The notes under the pieces: model-generated
What the model saw: the letters and a program-made list of their open reading frames with translations, nothing else
Told to the model about the DNA's origin: nothing
The model's database searches: none
Part shown: positions 33,528-46,894 of the stretch, in pieces
Position numbering within the stretch: position 1 is the first letter of the stretch
How the letters are laid out: every line of letters begins with the position of its first letter
Made by a program: the position numbers and the translations under genes
Assembly (NCBI RefSeq): GCF_009389715.1
Contig: NW_024068531.1
Location: forward strand, 1 to 64,000
Direction: 5' to 3'
DNA length: 64,000 bases
Source of the DNA: Phoenix dactylifera
Taxonomy: Eukaryota > Streptophyta > Magnoliopsida > Arecales > Arecaceae

Positions 33528-33749
33528 CCCCTTTCGCTCGTTGGGGTTAGTGTTCTGCAGGTCGCCCCTCCTCCCCTCGTCTTCCAACCCCACCTTCTCC
33601 TTCTACTCCGCCTGCTCGATTTCCTGCAGATCCGCGTTTGCTAGCTGCTCTCAGATTCCGTATGTATGCGATGGGCGGTGGTGCGGGTCTGCTATTTTTA
33701 ACAGAAAGATGGGCCGATGGGGTGAGGTGCTCGATCTACGCCTGCAGGG

Positions 33750-33758
33750 CTATTTATA
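33750..33758 (-). promoter_or_regulatory. TATA box of the phytocyanin gene
   Basis: TATAAATAG on the minus strand lies 223 bp upstream of the ATG, in a GC-rich context. It is a good consensus match and suits a 5' untranslated region of about 190 nt. Confidence 0.65.
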
Positions 33759-33759
33759 T

Positions 33760-35415
33760 TTCCAAATGGGGCGGGGTTTGCCTTTTCGTTGGTGGGAGGA
33801 AGGTGGGGCGTTGGGTAAAACTGGCGTGGGAAACGGGGAGTAAAATGCCCACGCGGCGAGTTGTTGCGGACCAGAACCTAACCTAATCTGACCGCAGCGC
33901 GCCGACGGACGCCTTCCTTCCTGGGGCATGGGCTTGGCTGGTGGGTGCGAGTGCGACTGCCCCCACCTCACATTTAATTTGTTTCTTTGTTTCGTTGGGT
34001 AGCCGATACCACACGCTGTGCCGCGTGTGAAAGCAAACGCTGCAGCAGGGCGGTGCTTTTTGTACGCGGCCTTGACCGTTGACCGTCCCACCTCGCATCC
34101 TCTTCTTGTAACTCCTGGTGAAGCCACCGTCGCTTCGTCTCCCAGACTCGAGGAAGTCTGCGACAGAGCAGACATATCAGACAAGGATCCTGAAGCCAGT
34201 TTTTTAACCCAACTGGTATTCTATACTACAATTATTATTTATTTTAATTAAATAAAAAGTTATTCAAATATGGTTTTGTATATATTGATTTTTTTTATAG
34301 TATCTAGATTCAGAATTCTAACAGGTCATGATTATTTATAGATTTGATGGTGCCATGATTTTCTTTACAGGTAATCGGAATTGCGGTATTGGTTATTGCG
34401 CATGAAAGAAATTTCTCTATATATTCTACGCATGACTACATATCTTCCAACTCAACCTTGTAGTCCTATACTTGCCAAAAAGACTTTTGATTTTCTTGGA
34501 TCTCTTGAGTTCTCACCAAACTCTGGCTCAGTTTAATTAAGTAGGTGAACCAGATCTTTGGTAACAAGCATTGGTTCATATGGATTGCCATAAAAAAAAA
34601 AAAAAAAAATTAGGCTAGTATTTTAAACTAGAACTCAGACTCACCTTGCATAGGGTGGTCTGATATAGCCAGTTACTCTAGGTGGTCGACTTCTTCTAGA
34701 ATCCCTAGGTGCAACTGGCAGGCTGGGATAACAATAAGATTCCATGTGAACGCCTTGCGTGTGTTCCACCGGAAAGTCTTCCCGGATGGCTGCAGAGGCG
34801 CTGGGATTATTGACTATATATTTATTTAACCGTGCAGACGCGACCCTAGCCGCGAGTCACGGCGGAGTCTGGCTAGGAAAATTTCAAAATCAAATGCTGC
34901 TCAACCGAGATATGCTCGTTAAATCGCAAGCTTGTGGTGGCGGTGGAGGTTGCTGGACGGCAAAAAGTTATCGCCGACCCAACTTAGTGCGTCCTCCCAG
35001 GGCCGCAGGGCCCGACTGGAATTGGAACACGCACCGCGCGCATTCCATCAAAACAATGGAAAGGTCGTTTATTTGCTAAAAACGCGGTGGACGCGGGAGC
35101 GCTCGACAGGACACAATCGTCCCATCGGCTCCACCTCCCAAAACAAAGAACTGCAAACTCTCATTCAGCATTTAAAAATTCGAATGCCGTTATACTCCTC
35201 ACGCACCGGGCACGTGGTCTATTCGGAAGGGATGGGCATTTTGATGAACGGCTAGGATCTTGCATAAGAGATCGCAACTCTTGCAATTACTTTTTTTTTT
35301 TTTTTTTTTTTTATCGAATTCGGCACCTGCGCACCCTGCGTGGTCGTCGTCGTTTTTTACCTCAAGTGGCTGAAAAAGTTTTCCTTAGACTTTATTTCGT
35401 CAGAGAACATTATTT
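33760..35415. other. Intergenic, upstream of the phytocyanin gene
   Basis: There is no supported gene. It contains A-rich and T-rich runs near 34590-34608 and 35290-35312. Open frames here are short and show no recognised domain. Confidence 0.4.
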
Positions 35416-35417
35416 AT

Positions 35418-35643
35418 GGCCACCAAGGTAGCCTGGTGGTACTAGGTGGAGATTCTAACCTCATGATTCCACGTTTGAGTCGCTACGGTGACGATTAAAA
35501 TGTAGCTTCGGCCACTGATGACACACGGTCATTTTTGCCTGCATCGAATACTCTCCTGATGGGGCGGGGCCCAGTGGGGGCTGCTACGCGGGGGTGGGCT
35601 TGTCTCTTTCTCCCCCTACCCCTTTTGTTTTAGCAAAAAAAAA
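35418..35643 (+). mobile_element. tRNA-derived SINE candidate
   Basis: TAGCCTGGTGG (35429) resembles a pol III box A and CGTTTGAGTCG (35472) a box B, about 43 bp apart as in tRNAs. The sequence ends in a pyrimidine-rich TGTCTCTTTCTCCC tract and a run of A at 35635-35643. No target duplication was confirmed. Confidence 0.5.
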
Positions 35644-35649
35644 GAACAT

Positions 35650-37550
35650 CATTTATTTTTTTTGAATTTTCAGAAATAAAAATATTTTTTTATTTTTCTA
35701 AACTGAAAATATAAATATATTTATTATAGCCAACAATTACTGTATATATGACTGTGGCAGAGTCAATAGACAACAATAGTATGGTAGATGATATCATAGA
35801 GAGTTTACCAACAATGATAGGGGTAGTGATAGTAAGCACTGGTAGCAATAATTTTGTGGATGCGATAAATGGTTGTAGTAGTGATGATAAAGACATAAGT
35901 TTCATTTTTAAAATAATATTGAAATAATTTTTTTTTAATTTTTTAGAAATAGAAAAATATTTTTTTGAAATATAAAAATAAAAATAATAGAACCAATTTT
36001 TTTTGTCTTGATTTCTATGATTAATAGTTTTAACAATAAAAAGGAAATAATAAAAGGATAACAAACATATCCCTAGTTTGCTATCATTATTCTTGAAAGC
36101 AACATGTTATTGCCATTGCCACCACCAACATCAAGTCTGCCACCACCAACATCAAGTCTGCCACCACGCTACTACCGTTGCCACCACCTCATCGTGAATT
36201 AACCACCACCATCACCCCCATGCCTTGCAATATTACTGTTATTATTGTTGCACTGTCTGTAGAATTACTGTTGTCGTGTTCTCCACTATTGTTGTTTGCC
36301 CTCATCTTATTGTTGTTGCTACAGCTGATAGAAAAAACAACAAAGAAGGGAAGGAGAGTATGACAGAGGTGGCAGATCCGGAAGAGGGTTGTTGAGGTTG
36401 CCAATCAGAGGGGCGGGAGCGATGGTGTTGGTATCTGGTCTCAAGTCTCAACAAATTGGTAAATTAGAACTCCTAGAAGTAGTCCTTGGAGAAAAGACTG
36501 CCTTAGGCCTTGTAGAAACTTTTACCGGAGTTGGAGTAGCTGGAGGAGGTAGAATTGTTAAAAGAGACGATAAGAAGAAGCACTGCTACCATGATAAGAA
36601 AGGAAAAAATAAGGAAAGAAGGGAGAAGATGAAACCTTTGTTATTGAATTGTATAAGATTGCTTGCTTATAATAGTATGTACAAGGTGTATATATAAATC
36701 TAACAAACTTTATGATAACAATTTTATTGATGTTACAAGTTGGTAGTATTAACAATTGTCATCATCATTACTTCTATCACAAAGTTGCTGCCATTCCTAT
36801 TGCTGTTCTCACCCCCACGTTGTCCTCTTGCTGCCACTACATCCACCGCCACTGCGGTCAATAGTAGAATTTTGTTTTTATGTTGTTAAAAATAGACTTG
36901 TTTATATTTTCAAAAAATTTGAAAAAAAATTCAATTTTGTTTCCTAAAGACTGTAAAAGTGGCATCAACATCAATCATAATATTATTTTTCGATGAATAT
37001 ATTCTATGTTTAGCATCACTTCTAATTTTCAAGTTTTAGGATTTAACAAATATAGAAATTGATGCATAAATGGTATTTGGTAACCTAGTTTTTATTTTCA
37101 GGCTCTTGAATTTTTTTTTCCATTTTTGATATCTAAAATTGTCCATGGCCATCACCATTATCTCTATCACCACCACCTACAATCTGTCCCTGACCACTAC
37201 TAGTCATTGCCATCGCTAGTTGCTGCCCAACATTGCTACTTGCTGCTAATTATCATCGTCAACCATCAGCTACGGGTTACCACTGCTGCCACCATCTTTT
37301 TTCCACCACCATCGTGTCACCACTATTCTAAGACACAACTCCAGTAAACTATTAAAAAAAATAAATTTTTATTTTTTAAAGAATGATTTTAATTTTAAAA
37401 AATTAAAAATTGAAAGTGATGCCAAGCACAACGTAGTTTTTAGTTTGTTTAAATAAGAAATGGGCAATTTTCGACGTCGTTGAAAAACATTCATCTCACA
37501 TGGAAAAACAATATATTTTCTTTTCCTTTATAATGGATTTTAGAGGATTA
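35650..37550. other. AT-rich intergenic tract with ACC/ATC-rich patches
   Basis: Runs of A and T alternate with CCACCACCATC-like patches, including 2.4 copies of a 21-bp unit (GCCACCACCAACATCAAGTCT) at about 36118-36168. No gene is recognised. Confidence 0.45.
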
Positions 37551-37554
37551 GCAT

Positions 37555-37655
37555 TTGTGCGATGATAAGATTATTTTATTATAATTTAAAGGTCACGGGT
37601 TTGAAATATATAAATAACCTCTCTACATGAGGGGATAAGGCTGTGTAATATGCCG
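37555..37655 (+). mobile_element. Au-SINE-like remnant
   Basis: GGTCACGGGTTTGAAAT (37591) followed by AACCTCTCTACATGAGGGG and ATAAGGCTGTGTA (to 37648) follows the order of the plant Au SINE body: box B, CCTCT...GGGGTAAGGCTGCGTA. The 5' part is poorly conserved. The assignment is from memory of the family pattern. Confidence 0.6.
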
Positions 37656-37822
37656 AATGGATTTCTTGACAACTAGACATGCCTGAAAGAGAAACACAGC
37701 ACATGCACATGGTTAATCGAGGATGATTTTTTGGTGGTGAAATGAATATATCTTGCGACTTTAGATTAATATAAACTTTGCCATATTATTATGATACAGA
37801 AGATAGAGTGATGCATATAGGT

Positions 37823-38049
37823 CTGTTTGGTTGCACATAAGTCGGCATCCAATCCAAAATAATTTCAAGTATGTGCGAAGTTATTTCAAGTGTTTGGTTG
37901 TCCCGAAGTAACCTGAAGTAACCCAGAGTTGGCTCCTGTACGTTCTGAGGGAAACGGGGCTCAAACATTGGGGAAGTGACTTTTGCTAGCGGGGAGTCGA
38001 GGTTACTGTGAATTTCCTGCATCTCCTCTTACAGACGGGCAACCAAACG
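37823..38049. mobile_element. MITE candidate with GTTTGGTTGC ends
   Basis: GTTTGGTTGC (37825) and its complement GCAACCAAAC (38039-38048) bound about 225 bp. Similar ends are common in plant MITEs. I could not confirm a target duplication, and a third TGTTTGGTTG copy lies inside (about 37890). Confidence 0.35.
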
Positions 38050-38054
38050 CCAAG

Positions 38055-41040
38055 CCAAATAGTCGCAAGCAAACATATAACTGTATTGAAACATTTGCTC
38101 AACATATAATGCAGATATGCTTACTGATGGAAAAGGACCAGCAAGGCACCAAAGCCCTAAATCAGATCAGGCTGTCAATAATTGATGACATCTGCGATTT
38201 ACTGTTCTAGATCGGGGAACTTCCTTTCAGAAAATCTAACAAGGAATACACAGCTGTAGTCACACGTCCATGCTTTCTGATGACAGAAACTCTAATAAGT
38301 TATCTACTACTTTTTTTTTCTATGATTTGCACCAATGGACAGTAAAAAGCAAAACAGGGACGTGCAACTCGAGGTTGTCCATAGTATATTCTCCCTTCTC
38401 ATCTTCTAACTAAACTAAGCCGCCGCCTCATTGTTCTTTCCCTAAAAACTTCAGATCCTGTGGGTCTTGCAACTGAGAAGTCCGATTGACAGGTTCTGTG
38501 TGGGGTTCACACATCCAACAGTTCTACGCACAAATTCACTGACGATACTTGTAATACGGCTCCAAAATTGTAAGATCAACATACAGCAGAGTTAACGCTC
38601 AACATCCGAAACTGGAACCTAGCAAAGATTACACGCCCCAACCTGAACAGAACCTTGAGAAGCTCTCCCAATCTTGCAATGTTATTTAACAGAAAAATCT
38701 CATCGCATGAAACCTATCTTCCCAAACTCTTGAACAAAAATTGAAATGGTGGGAGCCATATCATTTCAAATTCAGAAACTGCACGAGGATGGGCTAATTC
38801 CGTCAAACATTCCTACCGCTTATTTTAGTTTTATAAATAGCTTTCACAGGCTGCGAACGGGTGCTCACTTCTATGAACAATCCCAGTGGTGGCTGCCAAT
38901 AGACATGTTTCTCTCGCATCCAATGGTGGCTCCTTCAAATTTACAACAAATATAAGCTATGCAGCATCCAGCAAAGAGAATAATGCCCTATTAAAATCTT
39001 GGGCCTACGATTGCGTGAAACTTTTGGGCAAAGAATCTGAGCACTAGAACCTGTTACTTAATTGTCAGACTAGAATTTGATTAGCATTCGTGAGCTGATC
39101 ACCTTTTCTAGACATTAAATTTAAAATTGTTCATTTATTAATTCCGAGAAAATCAGCAAGTATAAATCATCATTCTTTTTTTTTTTGATAATACGTGATT
39201 GGTGGGATAACTGGGACAATATGAACAAACACACAGTTTTGAGAACTAATTTATAAATTTGCTGCCCATCAGAGCCTATTCCGCTGTAAATTTGATCATT
39301 AAAATTACCAAACCTTGTTTGTAACATGGAATTAAACACACAGTAAGATTTCCAACAAGAAATTGCTCCGACACCTCTATATCTGGAAATCCTCGAATTA
39401 TTATCTTGGCATAACATGTCACACTATGTTCCATTAACATTATTAGGATTCACAATGAATGTCACTCTCACATTTATCTTTACAACATTTTATTTACTTG
39501 GGATCCTTATGACAAACTATAACTGAGTATACAAGGTCATATCATCCCTAATAAGATAGTGATTCAGTCCAACACATCTTCCCAAGCTTCACCCCTTGCT
39601 ATGAATCACCTAGACTGCAATATTCTAGCTAAGCTCAACACCATCCTGCTGCAACATGGGTTTTCTTCTCCTTGGAACAAGCACAACAGTCAGGCAAGCT
39701 AAAGGATTTTTGGACTATCATGCCGTTTTGCATGCGAGACTGGTAAGTGTAACAAAAAAAATGATCAGAAAGAGGCATATCAGTGGTGTTGAGATCTACC
39801 AAACTAGCACATACAAGAGAAAGGTTGATGCCGAAAATGTCCTACCGAGGTAAAAACATACTCATTTTATCGAAAACTTTCTAACTGGGAGAGCCTGAAA
39901 CCCAGATCCACCCTTTAAATATATCATAGGACTAATTTTGAAGTCTGGCTTTGAAACCCAACTTTATGATAATTCAAGCACTTACACATTTGACTATTTC
40001 TACTTCCAAGAATCATTAACCCTGTTTATACAGGCATGCATTAGAGTGCGCTGCTTCAGTAAATAAAATGATTAAGCAATCCATGAATGGTTTAATGCAA
40101 TCCATACCTAGTGAGAATTTCTGAATGGGTAATGAACACTGTAACGAGAGAATATATCCAAAAGAAACATATTGCCATGTACCCAAGGAACAGCTTTCTA
40201 ATGATGGTTTGGCATCAAAAAGCAACATTGATTCGGTTACCTCATCAAAACCAAAAGCATGGCTACAGTACAAGTCGCCAAAACCATGGGGTAAGGCACT
40301 ACCCAATTTTGACCATGGATATCCTGCATGCATTATCCTTGGGGTTAAAAAAAAAAACACAAGGGAAACAGATGGTTCAGCAGGAAGAAATTAAAAAAAT
40401 AATAAAAAACCACCAGGCATCTAAGATGTGCTCAGAGGAAGCAACAGCACAAAAGTGACCGAACACGGAACATCATAGCATTTATGATGATTAAAAATAT
40501 CTATACCAATGATCCTGAGTCATTTTTATAACAAACTCTAGTCAACTGTTGGGGCAAAAAATCACGAGAAATAACTTATATTTTATTTCCTTTATAATAC
40601 CAATTAATACTTTCTTCACCAATGCTGTTAAGCTGGTTTCTGCCAAGAAGGCTATCACACTTCAACTCTTACATGATTAGGACATATATAGGGACAACAT
40701 TCGACACAGAAAAAGGTATAAATAAATAAAGCTCTTACACGTCAATTTTATACTCATAAATGACGATTTCTTCTTGACAAGTTGAAAGGAATCCTAAAGG
40801 TCCAAACACTGGAACTGAATAAATAACTGCAATCTAAACACCCACAATTCAAACCCAAATTCCTCCTCCTCTACATGTTCTTTTCAACATGCCTATTTCA
40901 CCCAGTCTGCAGCAATGTGTGGAATCTGCATCTACTTACTGTGTTTTCCGACTCTATTGGATCAAGCCAGATATTAAGCCTTCCACTCCTCTTCCTCCTC
41001 CAACTACTATTAGGGAGATGAAATGCTATAGTTCAGAGAT
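38055..41040. other. Intergenic, nothing recognised
   Basis: There is no supported gene or clear repeat. Poly-T near 39175-39186 and poly-A near 40347-40358 are the only simple features. Confidence 0.4.
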
Positions 41041-41810
41041 TATACTCCTACTGTGATTAGTGTGGGCTGTTCCCAAGACAGGTTCCCTGGATCCATTCTG
41101 ACCTAAATGGATGAATCAAGAAGGGGGAGGGCAGATATGACAGCCATAAACACCTCTTTTTAGCCAAATGAAGCAGGATCTACTACATGACTAGGATTAG
41201 AGAAAGACTGAGAAAGCAAGATCAAACCTACTCTATTATCGATTCAAAAGGCAAACAACCCCCTCATAGTCAATCAATGGGTGGATCAAAGGAGGAGGCT
41301 CTATCTATGTCATAACACATAAGGGAAGAAGCCTGCGCCTGATTCTAATCAAAGAATGAAGAAGCTAGCTAAGGTAGAATAAGGGAAGAAGCCCGACCCA
41401 CACCTGATTGAAGAATGAAGAAGCTAGCCCAGGTAGCCTTTAAGAGCTCTTGCTCTACGTATCCATCTCGATACATCTTGAGGGTCATAGAAACATGTGA
41501 ACCCCCTACTCTTTGAAGCTTGCTTAAAAACAAGAAAAGAAATCCCCCACAACCCCTTCTATCACCTGCTTTGACTCATATCTTCGGTATACCTCAATAC
41601 AAGACAAGCATAGAAAAGGATATTCAATAAAAACCAGGTTATTGCCCTATGTAAGCGGGTTTTCCCTATGCTCTACGAAAGTCATCTTTTAGTCAATTTA
41701 TGTTCCCGTGTTTATTGCTATAGCCCTCTTCTTCCTCAATTTCCTATCCTTTATAGACGAGGTGGAGTGCCTTAGAAGTAGCTTCCAACATGAAAGATTG
41801 ACCTCCTCAA
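41041..41810. other. Possible organelle-derived (mitochondrial-style) tract
   Basis: The composition and phrasing resemble plant mitochondrial spacer DNA and differ from the AT-rich flanks. A segment of about 60 bp starting AAGGGAAGAAGCC is duplicated in tandem (41321-41380 and 41381-41438). This is an impression, not an alignment. Confidence 0.3.
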
Positions 41811-44595
41811 GTACCAGATATGCACATGTTTTATGAATTGTCCACAGGACTACTTACTTGCCTGGAGTTAAATACTGACTTACCAACTAAGTTTAGTTAC
41901 ATTCTTGTTGGAATCACTACGTAATGTTTACAGTACTCCACTCTTCTGATTAATTTCCAGCAATTACTAATTCATTTTATGCTCATCTTGTTAGCACAGA
42001 TATATAAGAAACATTATACACCCTTAAAGCAGGAATTCCTGCAAAGACAAGGTAGCAGCCTAGCAGCAGTGCTACCACAACCCAGATACAATGAGGAACT
42101 GGACAGTCATTCCATCAGTGAATTATCTCAATTAGGATGTTAGAAGGAAGCACATGACTCCCCAAGCAGCCGGCTAGGGAGTAAATTACTTTATCAGTGG
42201 CTGGGATCTAGCACTTGGATGGGAACTGGTTGTGGGACCTTGCTACCACACCAGCACCACTTGGAACCATGGCCTAAGATGCTGGTAGGTACTGATTTAT
42301 ACCCATATGTATCATTGCACTATGTAAATCAACACATGCTGGTCCATATCAGCTAACAAACAGGTTTGATATCATAATGTATCACATTCCACTTTGATAT
42401 TATGAACCCATATGGATGCCATGCATAGACTTTTTTGTTTTTTGTTCTTTTTTGTTACATTTGAGCTCAAAGTTGGCCTCTTTGGAAGTGTCCAGTTTAG
42501 TTTTCAGTTTTGAAAGACCAATCTTAGGATCAAAGATCAAGCTATTATAAGTTATTGCTATTAATTCTTGTATCTTTTATTAATAGAAACTTTGCTTGTG
42601 ACATTAATGTGTTTCTTGAATCTTCTAAGTTATATATGTAACCTACCAATTCATGTATGCCAACACTCACATGAATCTTTTAATGCATCAATTTTTTCCT
42701 AATGTGATTGAACATACAAAGGAAAATTCGACATGGAAACAATAGTTAGATTACATACAGATATCAAGAAGGAAGACTAACGAGTAGCCACATGCAGCAT
42801 GCCCATTTTTAAGTTTCAAGTTTCAACACACCATATGATGTATTGGTTATTAGTTTATTTTGTGATTTGTTGGTGACACTTGAAACTTTATATGAACAAG
42901 ACTTGTACATTGGTAGTTTATATCTCAGAATTGCTTGTCCAATGACTTGGTAAATTAAGTATCATGATTATGCATGGCCTGTTCAACTTTATTGATTCTG
43001 TTATCAAAGTATCTCCAGTATATTCTGTTGTAAATGACATGGATGAGTTGCATGCAAGATTGTGTTAGGTAACCAGGTTCTGCATCCCACATGATAGATA
43101 GCAATCAACATACAAACAGACATATGCACAGGTGATGGATGGTGCTAGGATCTTGTAGCTGACTTCATCTTTCCTCCAGTAAACAGTTCTAAGTCACCTA
43201 CAAAGTAGTTAAGTATGGTCTAAATCAAAAAGAAAGGAATCTTAGGATAGTAAACTAGTGCATATCAAAGTCATGTTATGCAGTGAATTACGCCCTAGTT
43301 TGTGCCACATATCAGCAGGCACAATAAATGGTGCACACATCATTGCAACTATAATCGACATGGAGCAGCATGTGGTATCTAAATCCTTGCTTGACACTTC
43401 GCTCTTGCTACCATACATCAAGTAGAAATGATAGCTCATTGACAAAGGAGAAAGGTCAAATAATTCTCCATTTTTTTCAAACCAATATTTGCTAGAAAGT
43501 CTTTAAAAATGGGAGCCAAATCTCTCCTATGATGTTTACAGTTTGCTCCTCATAGCAAACTTCATCAGTTGGAGAACATAAGTGGCTGTCAAAAGCTTTA
43601 GTCAATCAACAGTGAAGAAGATTGACTACCCATATATGTAACATGATAATATTATGACTTGGAACTAAATCACTTAGAATTAGATTCAACTCAAGTGAAA
43701 TTAATTGCCTAGTAACAACATTTTAAGTACCAACCTGAACCAAGTGGTATGAGATGTACTGTACTGATCTGGCAGGGAATTGGTACATACAACAGGCATT
43801 TTAGCAGGTTCCAGGGCAAACTGGAGAGTCTGTACTGCTCAGTATCACCTGAACTAAGCAGTATAGACAGGCACTAGCCAGTTCAACACTAGTATGGGTT
43901 GATACTGAGTGAAAAGTGCTGCAGACGCTTTCCTTTTCTTGGTTTCTCAAAATATGGACAGAGAACAAATTGTATGAGCTCGATTTCTTTTTTTTTTTTT
44001 TTTGGTATCCTATCATGTCATTCCCCCTTTTTCCATTTTTGCCAAAAAGGCGAAAGTTGGAAAAAAAATAGAAGGAAGTCATGCCAAAAGTTCTCCTTTT
44101 GGCATGGTTTCATAATATGTCATAGATCTAGATGGATTTACATGTTGCCGTAGTTTTTTGAAGCATGTTCTATTTATGGATTAAAAATAATTAAATATAA
44201 CAATAAAAGTATATTTTTTAAAAGTAGTATTACATTATACTGAATATGTGCATGTGCTACCGACCAATTTTTGGCAGCAATTGCACTATTTTAGGTTTTT
44301 TATATGCTCTAGGGCCAGGAACCTTAAAACGACGTTAAACTGGAAAACAACATCAAAAAGATACATGGAACAATAAAAGAAACAAAAAAAAGAAAAACAT
44401 AAATGCATAAACAGATCCATTTTACTGTGCTGTGTGTTGGCATGAAACCGTGTACCTGACTAGTACAGAGACTGATGCAAGTAATTAAACCAGGTATTCT
44501 TGGTGGCTAATACAATGAATAACTTACTGATTGCCAGTCCAAGACAATTCCTTGTACATACTAGCTAACTTCAATGCAATTCCCTTTTTAGACAT
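41811..44595. other. Intergenic, nothing recognised
   Basis: There is no supported gene. A poly-T run lies at about 43988-44003. Confidence 0.4.
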
Positions 44596-44597
44596 TT

Positions 44598-44606
44598 CCA
44601 CACACA

Positions 44607-44650
<44 letters not shown>

Positions 44651-44651
44651 A
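44598..44651. repeat. Compound (CA)n(GA)n microsatellite
   Basis: About twelve CA units are followed by about thirteen GA units without interruption. Confidence 0.95.
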
Positions 44652-44659
44652 GTAAGAAT

Positions 44660-46870
44660 AAAAAAGACCCACATCTAATACACAATTTTAGTAGGTTTGC
44701 CCAGTAAATTATCATCAAACAACATTATCTATAACTGAATATTGTAAACAATGTTGTAATGGCTTATAACCATGCATGCTGAACATAAGTTCACCCTCTG
44801 GTATTCATGTACTCCATCCTAATGTTGCAGCAATCATGGGGGATTAGAGTAGCTTACCAGAAGGTCTGGACAGGGAAGCAAGGTAGAGGGAACAATATAA
44901 TAAGCATAGAAGCAAGAGTCTAGTGTAGTGCTGGACAGAGTGGATTTGTTGCCTCAGTGGACTTTAGTTGTAGGTCAGAGTTCAGTTACATTATGATTTG
45001 ATGCACTAGAAATGGATGTCTAACGGTTGGACTAGGAAATTGGACTATGCCTGCCAACTGACAGCGTAAAGAGATTGCCTAAGGGTTGTGCGTATGACTA
45101 ATGCTAACCATGCATAAATAATGAAAGCTAGTCACCAGATTCGTAATGCAAGGGATCCACACAAAGATGTGGAAGATAATGATTTTACTGAAGGTGGCAG
45201 AAACCATGAGATATCAACTTCAACAGTGGAAATTATTATTAAAATTGGAATAACAGCAAACATGGACACATCATAACACTTCACAGGCCTGTCCTGGATG
45301 GCAGTGTCCCAACTCGGCATGCTAACAACCAGTTATGTTTGAGTTCCTCCATGTAAAAAGATTGCAGATTACCTTCTGTCCGGCTCTGTTCCCTCCACTA
45401 CTGCAAAATCCTGCTACAGACCTTCCTGCTTCATTACAGATAACAAATAGATGTTCAGGTATGTAGAAGTAGTCTCTTGTTTTTCTATTTTATAAGCATC
45501 CAAGCACCTGTCCAGAACCACATGGATAAAGAATTGAACACACTAACAGAAGATAAAGAGATCGTCAACTTAAATATGGTCAATATTAACAGGCATTTCT
45601 TAGATGCCTTTCCCTTTCTGAACTCGTTTGTTAGTACTGTGACATCAATCCATTGTACAATCCTCCAAAAGGGGCTGCTAAGGTTGCAAAACTTTTCTAA
45701 AATCTTTTTGCCTAGTATGTCCAGCAATACTCTGGCACCCTGCTGTTGTCTATTTTCTCCTAATGCTCTTCATATCTTGCCCAAGAAAAACCAATTACTG
45801 ACACAAAGCAGCTCAATGGGTTGATAGATAACAGGTCAAGTTGCTCTACCATTTAATTCAGAAATGCCTGTTTAATGCTTGATAGTTTTACCTGCTTGAT
45901 ACTGCTATATAAAGAGCGGGAGTTGGTGAGGAGAGAGTAGATGTGAAAGAAGAGGCTGAGAGATAAGGGGAACTTCTGGTGTGCACCTTATCTTTTTAAA
46001 ATTTAGGATGATCTATTTTGATAAAAAAAGGGATAATGGAATGGCAGCACCTACCAGGCTTTCCCGAATAAGGAAAAAGAAAAAAAAATCCACCATCTAA
46101 GCTCTTCCCACGATTCTATAGAAGGCATATTCCACAGACAAATTAAGTGAGCATTCAAACAACCCATAAAAGTAATCTTAACCAGAATAACAACAGCCAA
46201 AGAACTAATTAATAAGGCTTTCAAAGGTATGATGTTTAAGAACAATCTGTTACTGCCATAATATCAAAAGTATACAAGTGCTAGATACGCATACTGATAC
46301 AAGGTGCAAACAAATAGATATTTATGAACGCACCATCTAGTAGGTTTCCTTTTTCTCAATACCTTCCAAACCACATAAAGAAACTTCCAGAAAGGAGAAC
46401 ATGAGAATAGCAATACAACAGTCAGGACTAAAAGAAAATCAATTTCCGGTACAATGACAATAGCACATGCAGTACCTGATATCTATTTGGGTGTGTGCTA
46501 TGCTATACTACAGTTATTGTAGCTGATGGTCGATCTTTCTTCCAGAATATATAAGGAAAACTAATAATGTCAGGAACATGTGCTACCATAAGCCACCACA
46601 AAAATTTCCTTCAGACCAAATAAGTGAGTGAGCAATTGCGCACACAGATGCTCTATAGGCACACTGTAAAGCTTACAGTGACATATATTCCTTGAAGAGA
46701 CATAAAGATTCATTACTAGCTCGGTATAACAATACCACAGATTGATTTTTAAGAAGCTCTTTTTTTTCTTTTGACAAGAATTACTTTAATAATCATAACA
46801 TGAAATTTAAAAGTCAGATATAAGCATATGTTGAATGAAAAAAGAGGGTATGACATAAATTACATACCTT
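44660..46870. other. Region downstream of the GH17 gene, possibly an intron
   Basis: A strong splice donor (AAG then GTATGT, minus strand, about 46865-46871) lies just after the GH17 stop codon. Part of this stretch may therefore be a terminal intron and the last exon, which I could not identify. Confidence 0.35.
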
Positions 46871-46894
46871 AAGAGATAAGAGAGATGAGGATGA

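Noticed and set aside
33370..34184. Open frames on both strands upstream of the phytocyanin ATG
   Set aside because: They overlap the signal-peptide exon and its promoter on the opposite strand or in other frames, without domains.
35429..35483. A true tRNA gene from box A and box B analogues
   Set aside because: The cloverleaf stems do not form and an A-tail follows, so a SINE is more likely.
37823..38049. Minus-strand open frame of 77 codons across the MITE candidate
   Set aside because: It has no recognised domain and is bounded by inverted termini of a likely non-coding element.
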